Shown: in pieces, positions 43,196 to 52,718 of the stretch
Layout: each line of letters starts with the position of its first letter
Numbering within the stretch: position 1 is the stretch's first letter
From: Candidatus Collinsella stercoripullorum
Lineage (GTDB): Bacteria; Actinomycetota; Coriobacteriia; Coriobacteriales; Coriobacteriaceae
Length of the DNA stretch: 64,000 bases
Reading direction: 5' to 3'
Assembly (NCBI GenBank): GCA_019117005.1
Contig: DXAO01000044.1
Coordinates: 1-64,000, forward strand
Made by a program: the position numbers and the translations under genes
Notes under the pieces: generated by a model
The model's input: only the letters and a program-made list of their open reading frames with translations
What the model was told of the DNA's origin: nothing
The model's database searches: none

Positions 43196-44583
43196 TGGCC
43201 AGCCGGTTCGGAGAGATGCTGCTCAACCGACGCCGCGAGCTCGGCATGTCGATCCAGCAGGTCGCCAACGTGATCAAGATCCGCCCGCAGATCATCGAGT
43301 TCTTCGAGACGGGCAACTTCGCCTCCATGCCCCCGCGCGGCTACGCGCAGGGCATGATCGCGAGCTACGCCCGCTACCTCGGCCTCAACCCGCGCGAGGT
43401 GGTGAACGCCTACTTCGACGAGCTGTACGTGTTCGAGCGCAGCGGAAGCGCCGCCGGCAGCAGGTTCACGGAGGGCGCGACCGACCCCGTCCCGCGCAGC
43501 ATGAGCACGAGCGGCCGCTACCTCATGGTCGACCCGGCGCCTCCCAGCTCGCGGTTCGCGCAGCGCCCGCCCCAGGCGGGCTACGTGTCCGATTCCTCAT
43601 CGGGGCATGTGCCCATGCGCGTCGCCGGCAACGAGCGGCGCGCGGCCAACCTGCCCCCCGCGGGCGGGCAGCGCAGGTCCCTGCGCCCGGCGGAGGGCTA
43701 CCGCCAGCGCCCGGAGGGTGCCGGCGCGCCGCGCTCGGGCGACGGCAGGACCCTCCAGATGCGGCGACCGGCCGGCGGGGGCTACCCGGAGCGCAGGCAG
43801 CGCCCCGGCTCCGCGGGCTCAGGCTACGCGGACCGGCGCGCCCGCCCCGGCTCCGCCGGGCGCGGCCGGGGGTCCTCCGCGGGGTATCGCGCGGGCTCGT
43901 CCCCGCGGCGCGCCGGAGCGGTCTCCGGCATGCTCGGCGACCCGCGGATGATGCTCGTCGCCCTCGCGGTCATCGCCCTGCTGCTCGTCATCGTCGTCTT
44001 CCTCCTGGTCCGCAGCTGCTCGGCTCCCGCGTCCTCGGGGACCGATGCGGTCCAGTCCGCCCAGGTGTCCTCGGGCTCCTCGGACTCCGGCTCCTCGTCG
44101 TCGGACTCCCCCGATGACGCGTCGTCGTCGGGTTCCTCCGCGAGCGACGCGGCCGGTTCGTCCACTGGGTCCTCCTCGGCATCCGGCAGCTCGTCAAAGG
44201 ACGCTTCCGGTACCTCGGCGGACGATGACGAGGCGACCCAGACCGTCGTGCGCGTGACCCTCGACGAGGGGAAGAGCTCCTGGATCGAGATCCGCGTCGA
44301 CGGCGAGTACGTCTACCAGGGTCAGACCGCCGGCCCCTTCGAGCAGGAGTTCACCCCGACGCAGTCCGTCGAGATCACCGTCGACCATCCGAACGACGTC
44401 TCGGTCCTCGAGAACGGGGAGAGCGTCGACTGGGATACCAAGACCTCGGGCGTGGGGCGCGTGACCATCACGGTCCCGCAGACCGCGTCCGCGAGCGGGC
44501 AGCAGGACGCCTCGGACGGCACCGATTCGACCGATACCTCACTAAGCGCGCAGTCTTCGGACGGCTCGTCCTCCGACGAGTAG
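43195..44583 (+). CDS. RodZ-like membrane protein with HTH domain
   Basis: A 462-residue bitopic membrane protein of the RodZ type, a cell-shape factor that links MreB or the division apparatus to the membrane. Residues 1-75 are a RodZ-style helix-turn-helix (FGEMLLNRRRELGMSIQQVA; GYAQGMIASYARYLGLNPRE). Residues 85-245 are a basic, Arg/Pro/Gly-rich linker, a single helix spans about 247-265 (MLVALAVIALLLVIVVFLLV), then comes a Ser/Asp-rich external stretch and a DUF4115-like beta domain (about 350-430: VVRVTLDEGKSSWIEIRVDG). The linker is much longer and more basic than in typical RodZ. ATG 43195 overlaps ftsK, and pgsA/cinA/recA follow downstream as in Bacillus. Confidence 0.85.
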   Translation: MASRFGEMLLNRRRELGMSIQQVANVIKIRPQIIEFFETGNFASMPPRGYAQGMIASYARYLGLNPREVVNAYFDELYVFERSGSAAGSRFTEGATDPVPRSMSTSGRYLMVDPAPPSSRFAQRPPQAGYVSDSSSGHVPMRVAGNERRAANLPPAGGQRRSLRPAEGYRQRPEGAGAPRSGDGRTLQMRRPAGGGYPERRQRPGSAGSGYADRRARPGSAGRGRGSSAGYRAGSSPRRAGAVSGMLGDPRMMLVALAVIALLLVIVVFLLVRSCSAPASSGTDAVQSAQVSSGSSDSGSSSSDSPDDASSSGSSASDAAGSSTGSSSASGSSSKDASGTSADDDEATQTVVRVTLDEGKSSWIEIRVDGEYVYQGQTAGPFEQEFTPTQSVEITVDHPNDVSVLENGESVDWDTKTSGVGRVTITVPQTASASGQQDASDGTDSTDTSLSAQSSDGSSSDE

Positions 44584-44606
44584 CCCGGCTGCGGGAAAGG
44601 AGCATC

Positions 44607-45104
44607 ATGGCCAAGGATTCCAGCTTCGACGTCGTGTCCCAGGTGGACATGCAGGAGGTCGACAACGCGCACCAGCAGTGCGTGCGCGAGATCGCCCAGC
44701 GCTACGACCTCAAGGGCTCCGGCGCCTCCGTCGACCTCGCGAAGGGGGAGGGCGTCTTCACGGTGAGCGCCCCCGCCGACTTCGTCGCGCGCCAGGTCAT
44801 CGACGTCCTCGGCAGCAAGCTCATCAAGCGCGGCATCGACCTCTCCGCCGTGCGCTGGGACGCCCCCCAGGCCGCCTCCGGCGGCACCGTCCGCGTCGTC
44901 GGGAGGATCGTCCAGGGCATCGACCAGCCCACGGCCAAGCGCATCAACAAGGACGTGAAGGACACCAAGGCCAAGGTCAAGGTCACCATCGAGGCCGACA
45001 AGCTCCGCGTCTCCTCCCCGTCCAAGGACGCGCTCCAGCAGGTCATCGCCTTCCTGCGCGAGCAGGACTACGGCCAGCCGCTCCAGTTCACCAACTACCG
45101 ATAG
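44607..45104 (+). CDS. yajQ: YajQ-family nucleotide-binding protein
   Basis: DUF520 protein with two ferredoxin-like domains; a Xanthomonas member binds cyclic di-GMP, but the general role is not settled. The 165-residue product begins AKDSSFDVVSQVDMQEVDNA and has QRYDLKGSGASVDL, IKRGIDLSAVRWD and AKRINKDVKDTKAKVKVTIE, all typical. ATG 44607 follows GGGAAAGGAGC. It lies between the RodZ-like gene and rimO, 23 and 41 bases from its neighbours, and is likely part of one transcript. Confidence 0.95.
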   Translation: MAKDSSFDVVSQVDMQEVDNAHQQCVREIAQRYDLKGSGASVDLAKGEGVFTVSAPADFVARQVIDVLGSKLIKRGIDLSAVRWDAPQAASGGTVRVVGRIVQGIDQPTAKRINKDVKDTKAKVKVTIEADKLRVSSPSKDALQQVIAFLREQDYGQPLQFTNYR

Positions 45105-45145
45105 GGCCCGCCGGACGGGTCCGCGCGATCAAGGGGATCGAGGAT

Positions 45146-46501
45146 ATGTCCGAACACTTCGCCGACGCCTTCGGCGCCGTCTACTTCATCACGCTCGGGT
45201 GCGCCAAGAACGAGGTCGATACCGACCGCATGCGCTCGCTTCTGCTCGCGGCCGGGTACGAGGAGGCGCTCGATGTGGACGAGGCCGACCTCGCCATCGT
45301 GAACACCTGCTCGTTTCTGGCCTCCGCGACCGAGGAGAGCATCGAGGCGACCCTCGCGCTCGCCGAGGACGCGGCGGACGGCGTGCGCGGGCTGCCCATC
45401 GTGATGTGCGGCTGCGTCCCCTCGCGCTACGGCGCCGAGCTGCCCGCCGAGCTCCCCGAGGTCGCCGCCTTCGTCCGCACGGACGAGGAGGACGGCATCG
45501 TCGGCGTCGTCGACGGCCTCCTCGGCGTGTCCCGCACGGCGCCGGCTCACGTCCCGGATGTCAAGCGCACGGTCGAGGGCTCGGTCGCCTTCGTCAAGAT
45601 CTCCGACGGCTGCGACCGCTTCTGCAGCTTCTGCGCGATCCCCTATATCCGCGGCCGCTACCGCAGCCGCCCGTGGACCGAGATCCGCGACGAGGTGGTC
45701 GACCTCGTCGCCGAGGGCGTCCGGGAGCTCGTGCTCATCGGCCAGGACACGGGTATCTGGGGCCGCGACCTCGACGGGGCGGGGGAGGGGCCGCGCGACC
45801 TCGCGGGGCTCCTGCGCGCCGTCGCCGAGGCGGTGCGTCCCCACAAGGTCTGGGTCCGCGTCCTCTACCTCCAGCCCGAGGGCATGACCGACGACCTCAT
45901 CGCCGCCATCCGCGACACGCCCGAGGTGCTCCCCTATATCGACATCCCGGTTCAGCACTGCAGCTCCCGGGTGCTCGCCGCCATGAACCGGTCCGGTTCG
46001 GAGCGCGAGCTCGAGGAGCTCTTCGAGCGTCTGCGCCGCGAGATCCCGGGCATGGTCATCCGCACCACCTACCTGGTCGGATTCCCCGGCGAGACGGATG
46101 GGGAGCACGAGGCCATGCTCGCGTTCATGGACCGCATCGGGTTCGACTACACGAGCGTCTTCTCCTTCTCCCCGGAGGAGGGCACGCGCGCCGTCCGCCT
46201 GGACGGCCAGATCGACGACGAGACGAAGCGCGAGCGCACGCAGGCCGCCGTCGATCTCGCCGAGGCGCTCGGCTTCGCCGCCACCGCCGCGCGCGTGGGG
46301 CAGACCGCCGAGGTGATCGTCGACGGGATCGAGGAGACCGACGAGGGCTACGAGCTCATCGGCCACGCCTGGTTCCAGGCCCCTGACAGCGACGGCGCCG
46401 TCCATCTGGATGCCGAGGAGGCCGCCGTGGGCGACGTCCTCACGGTCGAGTTCACCGACAGCTTCTGCTACGAGCTCGTCGGCCGCGTCGTGAAGGAGTA
46501 G
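45146..46501 (+). CDS. rimO: ribosomal protein S12 methylthiotransferase
   Basis: Radical SAM enzyme that adds a methylthio group to Asp of ribosomal protein S12. The 451-residue product has the N-terminal UPF0004 domain (ITLGCAKNEVDTDRM; IVNTCSFLASATEESIEA; CGCVPSRY), the SAM-cluster motif KISDGCDRFCSFCAIPYIRG at about residues 150-169, RimO-specific LYLQPEGMTDDLI and IDIPVQHCSSRVLAAMNRSG, and a TRAM domain. The TLGCAKN...FLASATEES pattern separates it from MiaB and MtaB. ATG 45146 follows ATCGAGGAT. pgsA starts two bases after its stop. Confidence 0.95.
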   Translation: MSEHFADAFGAVYFITLGCAKNEVDTDRMRSLLLAAGYEEALDVDEADLAIVNTCSFLASATEESIEATLALAEDAADGVRGLPIVMCGCVPSRYGAELPAELPEVAAFVRTDEEDGIVGVVDGLLGVSRTAPAHVPDVKRTVEGSVAFVKISDGCDRFCSFCAIPYIRGRYRSRPWTEIRDEVVDLVAEGVRELVLIGQDTGIWGRDLDGAGEGPRDLAGLLRAVAEAVRPHKVWVRVLYLQPEGMTDDLIAAIRDTPEVLPYIDIPVQHCSSRVLAAMNRSGSERELEELFERLRREIPGMVIRTTYLVGFPGETDGEHEAMLAFMDRIGFDYTSVFSFSPEEGTRAVRLDGQIDDETKRERTQAAVDLAEALGFAATAARVGQTAEVIVDGIEETDEGYELIGHAWFQAPDSDGAVHLDAEEAAVGDVLTVEFTDSFCYELVGRVVKE

Positions 46502-46503
46502 CC

Positions 46504-47118
46504 ATGCCGCATTCACCGTCCCCGCGCGGGGGCATCTGGACCCCCGCCAACGTCGTCACCTGCGTGCGGATCCTGTTCATCCCGGTGTTCATGGTCCTAT
46601 GCGACCTGTCCTTCCGGGGGCATGCGGAGGACCCCTCCGTCCCGCTCGCCTTCGCGGCCTTCACGCTGTACATGCTGCTCAGCCTGACCGACAAGGTCGA
46701 CGGCTACCTCGCCCGCTCGCGCGGGGAGGTCACCGACTTCGGGAAGTTCCTCGACCCGATCGCCGACAAGCTCCTCGTGTTCTCCGCGCTGCTGCTCCTC
46801 ATGGACATGGGCTACGTGAACCTGTGGTTCGTCTTCGTGATCCTCGTGCGCGAGTTCCTGGTGAGCGCGCTGCGCATGGTGGCGAGCGCCGCCGGGGTGG
46901 TCATCGCCGCGGACAGGCTCGGCAAGGCCAAGACCGCGGTGACGATGGTCGCCATCTGCTTCTACCTCTTTACCTTCGCCTTCGGGGCCCTGATGGGCGA
47001 TGCCGCCGCCAGTATGCCGCTGCTCGTCTCCGACGCCCTGATGGTCGCCGCGGTGGTGCTCACGGTCGTCTCCGGCGCTCAGTACTTCTGGAACGGCCGC
47101 TCGGTCATCTTCTCGTAG
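46504..47118 (+). CDS. pgsA: CDP-diacylglycerol-glycerol-3-phosphate 3-phosphatidyltransferase
   Basis: Makes phosphatidylglycerol phosphate, the precursor of phosphatidylglycerol, at the membrane. The 204-residue product has the CDP-alcohol phosphotransferase motif DKVDGYLARSRGEVTDFGKF-LDPIADK (DGxxAR...G...D...D) and several hydrophobic helices; the N-terminus TPANVVTCVRILFIPVFMVL is typical. ATG 46504 lies two bases after rimO. pgsA-cinA-recA is the order found in Bacillus and relatives. Confidence 0.95.
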   Translation: MPHSPSPRGGIWTPANVVTCVRILFIPVFMVLCDLSFRGHAEDPSVPLAFAAFTLYMLLSLTDKVDGYLARSRGEVTDFGKFLDPIADKLLVFSALLLLMDMGYVNLWFVFVILVREFLVSALRMVASAAGVVIAADRLGKAKTAVTMVAICFYLFTFAFGALMGDAAASMPLLVSDALMVAAVVLTVVSGAQYFWNGRSVIFS

Positions 47119-47127
47119 GGGGGCGCC

Positions 47128-47640
47128 ATGGGGTCCGAGCCTATCGATGCGCTCCTCGATCGGGAGGCCCGCCGCCTCGTCGCGGCGCTCGCCGCGCGCT
47201 CGGCGACGCTGTCCACGGCCGAATCGCTCACCGCGGGCATGGTGAGCTCCGCCGTCGCGGGCGTTCCCGGCGCATCGGCCGTCCTGCGCGGCGGCGCCGT
47301 CACCTATGTGAACGAGGTCAAGGAGCGGGTGCTCGGCGTCTCCGCGCGCTCGATCGCCGAGCACACCGAGGTCTCCCATGAGGTCGCCCGCGAGATGGCC
47401 GCGGGGTCGCGTCGGCTGTTCGGCTCCGACGTCGCGGTGAGCCTCACCGGCTACGCGGGCCCGGGCGGGGGGACGGAGGAGAACCCCGTCGGCACCGTCT
47501 ACATCGGCGTGTCGTCCGCCGCGGGGACCGAGTCGTTCCGGCGGACCTTCGCCGGCGACCGTGCCCATGTGCGCGCCGAGGCGGCGCTCGCCGCCCTCGG
47601 CCTCGCGCTCGCGCGCGTGGATTCCATGGAGATGGGGTAG
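47128..47640 (+). CDS. pncC: CinA C-terminal / nicotinamide-nucleotide amidase
   Basis: Stand-alone CinA C-terminal domain protein; characterised members deamidate NMN to nicotinate mononucleotide in NAD recycling. The 170-residue product has the core LSTAESLTAGMVSSAVAGVP, FRGGAVTY-like LRGGAVTYVNEVKERVLGV, VSHEVAREMAAGSRRLFGSD and SLTGYAGPGGGTEENPVGTV. The N-terminal CinA (MoCF) domain is absent, so the protein is the short form. ATG 47128 follows GTAGGGGGGC, nine bases after pgsA. recA follows across a regulated gap. Confidence 0.9.
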   Translation: MGSEPIDALLDREARRLVAALAARSATLSTAESLTAGMVSSAVAGVPGASAVLRGGAVTYVNEVKERVLGVSARSIAEHTEVSHEVAREMAAGSRRLFGSDVAVSLTGYAGPGGGTEENPVGTVYIGVSSAAGTESFRRTFAGDRAHVRAEAALAALGLALARVDSMEMG

Positions 47641-47851
47641 GGGGCGCTCCCGCGCGTCGCCCCGCGCCCTTCGCGAACCTGTCGCCCCGGTCATCGGGGA
47701 CGCGTCTCGCACCGCCCGGTAGCTGCGGCATCGTTGCGCGCTTCGCCGCGTTCGGATTCCGGTCGGAGGATGTGCGGACGGCGTTCGGGTCCCGGTCGGC
47801 ATCGGCGGGACGGGCGCCGGCTCCCCTCGTGTACGCTGGCCTCGACACGCC

Positions 47852-47880
47852 TTGACCGCGAACAGCTGTTCGGATATAGT
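47852..47880 (+). promoter_or_regulatory. recA promoter with LexA (SOS) box
   Basis: TTGACC at 47852-47857 and TATAGT at 47875-47880 are 17 bases apart. A perfect palindromic SOS box, CGAACAGCTGTTCG (47859-47872), fills the spacer, so LexA would block RNA polymerase directly. The form CGAAC-N4-GTTCG is that used by Gram-positive LexA proteins. Confidence 0.92.
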
Positions 47881-47913
47881 CAGGGGAGACGAGAACCCGA
47901 GGGAGGAACCTTC

Positions 47914-49032
47914 ATGGCTAAGAGCAGCGGCGGATCGGTCCGCCAGATCCATGAGCGCACCTACGGCGAGGAGCGCGACAAGATGGTCGAGCGCACCAAG
48001 GCCGACATCGAGAAGAAGTTCGGCACGGGCGCCATCATGCGCTACGGCGACGGCGGCCCCGAACTCGAGGTCGAGGCCATCCCCACGGGCGCGCTCGCGC
48101 TCGACGCCGCCCTCGGGATCGGCGGCGTCCCGCGCGGCCGCATCATCGAGATCTACGGCCCGGAGTCATCGGGCAAGACGACCCTCTCGCTCGAGATCCT
48201 CGCCGAGGCGCAGGCCGCCGGCGGCGTCGTCGCCTTCATCGACGCGGAGCACGCGCTCGACCCCGGGTACGCGGCGCGCATCGGCGTCGATATCGACGAG
48301 GTCCTGATCTCCCAGCCCGACACGGGCGAGCAGGCGCTCGAGATCTGCGATATGCTCGTGCGCTCCGGCGCCATCGACGTCGTGGTCATCGACTCCGTAG
48401 CGGCCCTCGTGCCCCGTGCGGAGATCGAGGGAGAGATCGGCGACTCCTCCGTCGGCCTGCAGGCGCGCCTCATGAGCCAGGCCCTGCGCAAGCTCGCCGG
48501 CTCCCTTGCCAAGTCGCGCACCACCTGCATCTTCATCAACCAGCTGCGCGAGAAGATCGGCGTCATGTTCGGCAACCCCGAGACCACGACCGGCGGTCGC
48601 GCGCTCAAGTTCTTCTCCTCCGTCCGCATCGACATCCGCCGCATCGACAGCATCAAGAACGGCACCGAGATCGTCGGCAACCGGGTCCGCTGCAAGGTCG
48701 TGAAGAACAAGGTGGCCGCCCCCTTCAAGACCGCCGAGTTCGACATCATGTACGGCACGGGCATCTCCAAGGAGGGCTCCATCCTCGACATGGGCGTCGA
48801 TTATGACATCGTCAAGAAGTCCGGCGCCTGGTACACCTACGAGACCGACCGCCTCGGTCAGGGCCGCGAGGCCGCCAAGGAGTTCCTGCGCAAGAACCCC
48901 GAGCTCGCCGAGGAGATCGAGCATCGGGTGCGCGTCGCCTGCGGCCTGGAGTTCGAGGACGAGCCCACCGGCGAGGCGGTCGATCCGGGCGCGCTCGACG
49001 CGCCCTCCGCATCCGACGGGCAGAAGGGCTAG
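47914..49032 (+). CDS. recA: recombinase RecA
   Basis: Strand-exchange ATPase of homologous recombination; as a filament it triggers LexA self-cleavage. The 372-residue product has Walker [18 protein letters not shown] near residue 84, [72 protein letters not shown], and a short acidic C-terminal tail. ATG 47914 follows GAGGGAGGAACC. The N-terminus is extended by about 15 residues compared with common RecA starts but is in keeping with the strong RBS. Controlled by the SOS promoter at 47852; recX follows in operon after three bases. Confidence 0.97.
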   Translation: MAKSSGGSVRQIHERTYGEERDKMVERTKADIEKKFGTGAIMRYGDGGPELEVEAIPTGALALDAALGIGGVPRGRIIEIYGPESSGKTTLSLEILAEAQAAGGVVAFIDAEHALDPGYAARIGVDIDEVLISQPDTGEQALEICDMLVRSGAIDVVVIDSVAALVPRAEIEGEIGDSSVGLQARLMSQALRKLAGSLAKSRTTCIFINQLREKIGVMFGNPETTTGGRALKFFSSVRIDIRRIDSIKNGTEIVGNRVRCKVVKNKVAAPFKTAEFDIMYGTGISKEGSILDMGVDYDIVKKSGAWYTYETDRLGQGREAAKEFLRKNPELAEEIEHRVRVACGLEFEDEPTGEAVDPGALDAPSASDGQKG

Positions 49033-49035
49033 CCT

Positions 49036-49734
49036 GTGGGGGAGCCCGCTGTTCCCTCGTGCGCCCATGAGGTCGTGGAGATCTCGGTCGACCTTCCCGA
49101 CGCCGCCGCGCGCGCCCGCGCCCAGCGCATCGGGCGCAAGGCGATGGCCGAGGTCTCCCTGCTGCTCGATTCGGGCGACCGACGGGAGATCGTCGTCCCC
49201 GCACGTGTCGGGAGGCTCCTCCAAGACGGTGCGGTCGAGCTTCCCCGCGAGGAGGACGATGCCTTCGATGCCGTGCACGCGCTCGAGGGCCGCGTCTGTT
49301 TCGCCATGCTGACCGAGATGCTGGCGCGTCGCGATCACGCGGAATCGGAGATCCGCCGCAAGCTCTCGTCCTACGGGTTCCGGGACATCGAGATCGAGGG
49401 ATCCATCTCACGCGCGCGGGAGCTCAGGTTCCTGAACGACGACCGCTTCGCCTCCTATTTCATCGAGGAGCGCGTACGGCGCGGGTGGGGCCGCCGCCGC
49501 ATCGAGGCGGAGCTCTCCCGGCGTGGCGTCGACGCGCGCGAGGTCCCCGGCTATCCGGACGCCTTCTTCACCGAGGAGGGCGACCTCGAGCGCGCGCGGG
49601 CGCTGCTCGCCCGTAGGCGCGTGCCCGAGCAGCGCGCGTACGAGAAGCTCGTCCGGTTCCTCGTCTCCCGGGGCTTCCCGTTCGGCGTCGCTGCGGACGC
49701 GGTGCGCGAGCGCCTCTCGCAGCAGGGGGAATGA
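49036..49734 (+). CDS. recX: regulatory protein RecX
   Basis: RecX modulates RecA filaments, usually limiting their growth. The 232-residue protein is all-helical with the RecX repeats: MLTEMLARRDHAESEIRRKL, SYFIEERVRRGWGRRRIEAEL and KLVRFLVSRGFPFGVAADAV. An N-terminal beta-like domain of about 85 residues precedes them, as in the longer Gram-positive RecX. GTG 49036 is three bases after recA, so it shares the SOS promoter. No terminator was identified after it. Confidence 0.9.
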   Translation: MGEPAVPSCAHEVVEISVDLPDAAARARAQRIGRKAMAEVSLLLDSGDRREIVVPARVGRLLQDGAVELPREEDDAFDAVHALEGRVCFAMLTEMLARRDHAESEIRRKLSSYGFRDIEIEGSISRARELRFLNDDRFASYFIEERVRRGWGRRRIEAELSRRGVDAREVPGYPDAFFTEEGDLERARALLARRRVPEQRAYEKLVRFLVSRGFPFGVAADAVRERLSQQGE

Positions 49735-49802
49735 GCCCTGCGTGCCCGCGCGCGAGGGGGTCGCATGTTCTTATGTGCATTATCCACACCCGTTCGCTTC
49801 GT

Positions 49803-49831
49803 TTGACATAACCGCTGTGTAAACGTAGGAT
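49803..49831 (+). promoter_or_regulatory. promoter upstream of rny
   Basis: TTGACA (49803-49808) and TAGGAT (49826-49831) are spaced 17 bases apart in an AT-rich stretch. The predicted leader is about 160 nt and contains a GC stem (CGCCGCTCGC at 49931-49940 with GCGGGCGGCG at 49946-49955, one G-U pair). The word AAATGTAC occurs on both sides of the stem (49921-49928 and 49973-49980). Confidence 0.6.
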
Positions 49832-49996
49832 TAAATCGTCATTTGTTATGCGATATGCGCTCATCTCCGATGAGTTCGATAGATCAATCTCATATTCGAA
49901 CTGGGTGACCGTTCCCTAGCAAATGTACGGCGCCGCTCGCTCCAGGCGGGCGGCGTTTACCGCGTTGTACCGAAATGTACTGAAGGAGAACCGAGC

Positions 49997-51547
49997 ATGG
50001 AATTCGTAATCGGCATCGTCTGCCTCGTGGTCGGGGCCGCCGTCGCCGCCGTCGCCATGCGCAGCGCCAAGAACGGCAGCCTCCGCGAGGCGGACTCCAA
50101 GATCGAGTCCGCGCACGCCGAGGCCGAGCGCGTCATCGGCGAGGCGAAGCGCACCGCGGAGACGATGAAGAAGGAGGCCCTCCTCGAGGCCAAGGAGGAG
50201 ATCATCCAGAGCAAGCAGGCCGCGGAGGCCGAGGAGAAGCAGCGCAAGCGCGAGCTGCGCACCCTCGAGAACCGCGTGATGCAGCGCGAGGAGTCGCTCG
50301 ACCGTCGCAACGACGCGCTCGACAAGCGCGAGCACCAGCTGTCCAGCCAGGCCGGTCAGCTCGAGAAGCGCACCCGCGAGCTCGACGAGCTCGTCGCCCG
50401 CCAGACGAGCGAGCTCGAGCGCATCTCCGAGCTGTCGCGCGACGACGCCCACCGCGAGCTGCTCGACAAGGTCCGCGGCGAGGTGACCCATGAGGCCGCC
50501 ACCATCATCCGCGAGTCCGAGCAGCAGGTCCGCGCCGAGTGCCACAAGACCGCCCAGGAGATCATCTCCCTGGCGATCCAGCGCTGCGCTGCCGACCACA
50601 CCGCCGAGGTCACGGTGACCTCCGTCCACATCCCCTCCGACGACCTCAAGGGCCGCATCATCGGCCGCGAGGGCCGCAACATCCGTACCTTCGAGCAGGT
50701 GTCCGGCGTCAACCTCGTGATCGACGACACGCCCGAGACCGTGGTCCTGTCGAGCTTCGACCCGGTCCGCCGCGAGACCGCCCGCGTCGCGCTCGAGAAC
50801 CTCATCGCCGACGGCCGCATCCACCCGGCGCGCATCGAGGAGATGTACCGCAAGGCCTCCGACCTCGTGCAGCAGCGCGTCCGCGAGGCCGGCGAGCAGG
50901 CTGCCTTCGACACCGGCATCCACGACCTGCACCCCGAGCTCGTCAAGACCCTCGGAGCGCTGCGCTACCGCACCTCCTTCGGTCAGAACGTCCTGCAGCA
51001 CTCCATCGAGGTGTCCGAGCTGTGCGGCATCATGGCTTCCGAGCTCGGCGTCGACGTGCGGACCGCCAAGCGCGCGGGCCTGCTCCACGACCTCGGCAAG
51101 GCGATCGACCACGAGGTCGAGGGCCCGCACGCCGTCATCGGCGCGGACCTCGCCCGTCGGTACGGCGAGAAGCCGGCGATCGTCCACGCGATCGAGGCGC
51201 ACCACGGCGACGTGGACCCCAACTCGGTCCTCGCCGTGCTCGTGCAGGCTGGCGACGCCATCTCCGCGTCCCGTCCCGGCGCGCGCCGCGAGTCCGCGGA
51301 GAACTACATCAAGCGCCTCGAGAAGCTTGAGGAGATCTCGAACTCGCATGACGGCGTCGAGCGCACCTACGCCATGCAGGCCGGCCGCGAGGTCCACGTC
51401 ATGGTCCAGCCCGATAAGATCTCCGATGCCCAGGCGACCGTGCTCGCCCACGACATCGCGCAGCAGATCGAGAACGAGATGGAGTACCCCGGTCAGGTCC
51501 GCGTCGTGGTGATCCGCGAGAGCCGCGCGGTCGACATCGCGAAGTAA
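49997..51547 (+). CDS. rny: ribonuclease Y
   Basis: Membrane-bound endoribonuclease that initiates decay of many mRNAs in bacteria lacking RNase E. The 516-residue product has an N-terminal membrane helix ([20 protein letters not shown]), a long charged coiled coil (about residues 25-190), a KH domain ([20 protein letters not shown]) and an HD domain ([20 protein letters not shown] near residue 360). ATG 49997 follows GAAGGAG. The coiled coil lies close to the membrane, as needed for degradosome-like assembly; RNase J and PNPase are also encoded in the window. Confidence 0.97.
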   Translation: MEFVIGIVCLVVGAAVAAVAMRSAKNGSLREADSKIESAHAEAERVIGEAKRTAETMKKEALLEAKEEIIQSKQAAEAEEKQRKRELRTLENRVMQREESLDRRNDALDKREHQLSSQAGQLEKRTRELDELVARQTSELERISELSRDDAHRELLDKVRGEVTHEAATIIRESEQQVRAECHKTAQEIISLAIQRCAADHTAEVTVTSVHIPSDDLKGRIIGREGRNIRTFEQVSGVNLVIDDTPETVVLSSFDPVRRETARVALENLIADGRIHPARIEEMYRKASDLVQQRVREAGEQAAFDTGIHDLHPELVKTLGALRYRTSFGQNVLQHSIEVSELCGIMASELGVDVRTAKRAGLLHDLGKAIDHEVEGPHAVIGADLARRYGEKPAIVHAIEAHHGDVDPNSVLAVLVQAGDAISASRPGARRESAENYIKRLEKLEEISNSHDGVERTYAMQAGREVHVMVQPDKISDAQATVLAHDIAQQIENEMEYPGQVRVVVIRESRAVDIAK

Positions 51548-51550
51548 CCT

Positions 51551-52639
51551 ATGGGCGACGCAAACGAGCTCATCTCGTTCATCGCATCCATGTCCGGCGA
51601 GGGCAGCCTGCGCGTCGAGGAGAACCTCGGCGAGGGCTTCGTGCGCCTGCGCGTCTCCGAGGCCGAGCGCCGTCAGGCGAAGCACGACATCCAGCATGTC
51701 GAGGACATCGTCATCGAGATGCTGCGCAACGCCCGTGACGCCGGCGCGACCAAGATCTATCTCGCCACCGGAAAGGAGGGGGGTGTCCGCACCCTCCTCT
51801 TCCTCGATAACGGGTGCGGTATTCCCGCGGACATGTGGGAGCGCGTCTTCGACGCCCGCGTCACGTCCAAGCTCGAGTCCATGAAGATGGACCGCTGGGG
51901 CGTCCACGGGCGCGGCATGGCGCTGTTCTCCATCCGTCAGAACACCCGTCGCGCCGAGGTCGTCTCCTCGGCGCCCGACCGCGGGTCCGCCATCATCGTC
52001 GAGGCGGACACCTCCGCGCTCTCCGAGCGGGCCGACCAGTCGACCTGGCCGGTCGCCGCGCGCGGCGAGGACGGCGTCTACGCCTGCGTGCGCGGCCCCC
52101 ATAACATCGTCCGTGCGGCGGGCGAGTTCGCGCTCGAGGAGCTCCACGGGTGCGATGTCTACATCGGCTCGGCGACCGAGGTCGCGGCAACCCTGTACGC
52201 GCACGCATCCTCGTCGGTCGACGCGGGCACCCTGCTGTTCATCGACGATGCCGCCGACCTGCCCGTCGTCGACCGGCTCGGCAGCGCGGCCGACGCGGGG
52301 GACTTCATCCGCATCGCCTCCTCGATCGGCATCGACGTCTCCGAGCGCACGGCGCACCGCATCCTCGCGGGCACCATCAAGCCGCTGAGGAGCGTCGCCT
52401 CCCGGCTGCTCCGCGAGCGCGACCCGGCGGCGTCCAAGGCGCCTGCCCCCGTCGACCTCGAGCGCGACCGTCGCGGCCTGCGGATCGCGTCCGAGGACAT
52501 CGAGCGGTTCTCCCGGGCGATGGAGCGCGATTTCGCCGACCTCGCCCGTCGGTACTACCTCAGCCTCTCCGGCGAGCCGCGCGTGCGCGTCACGCGCGAC
52601 CGGATCACGGTGTCGTTCGACATCGGTAAGGAGGAATAG
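51551..52639 (+). CDS. GHKL-type ATPase of unknown function
   Basis: A 362-residue soluble protein with an N-terminal Bergerat-fold (GHKL) ATPase domain: N box EDIVIEMLRNARDAGATKIY (Glu56, Asn60), G1 box LFLDNGCGIP (Asp86, Gly88, Gly90) and G2 box GVHGRGMALFSI (117-128). No histidine-kinase dimerisation helix, receiver, membrane helix or MutL/Hsp90 signature is seen. The C-terminal half (about 165-362) is not recognised; it contains DVSERTAHRILAGTIKPLRS, a possible helical nucleic-acid-binding segment. ATG 51551 lies three bases after rny, and spoVS follows. In Bacillus the place between rny and spoVS is taken by the phosphodiesterase YmdB, so a role with RNase Y or SpoVS is plausible but unproven. 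Confidence 0.82.
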   Translation: MGDANELISFIASMSGEGSLRVEENLGEGFVRLRVSEAERRQAKHDIQHVEDIVIEMLRNARDAGATKIYLATGKEGGVRTLLFLDNGCGIPADMWERVFDARVTSKLESMKMDRWGVHGRGMALFSIRQNTRRAEVVSSAPDRGSAIIVEADTSALSERADQSTWPVAARGEDGVYACVRGPHNIVRAAGEFALEELHGCDVYIGSATEVAATLYAHASSSVDAGTLLFIDDAADLPVVDRLGSAADAGDFIRIASSIGIDVSERTAHRILAGTIKPLRSVASRLLRERDPAASKAPAPVDLERDRRGLRIASEDIERFSRAMERDFADLARRYYLSLSGEPRVRVTRDRITVSFDIGKEE

Positions 52640-52718
52640 GCTTGTAGCGCGGATGACGATACGCTAAAGTCAAACTATTAGTGCTTAAACGTGGCTCACA
52701 CGCAGGAGAAATGCAGCT

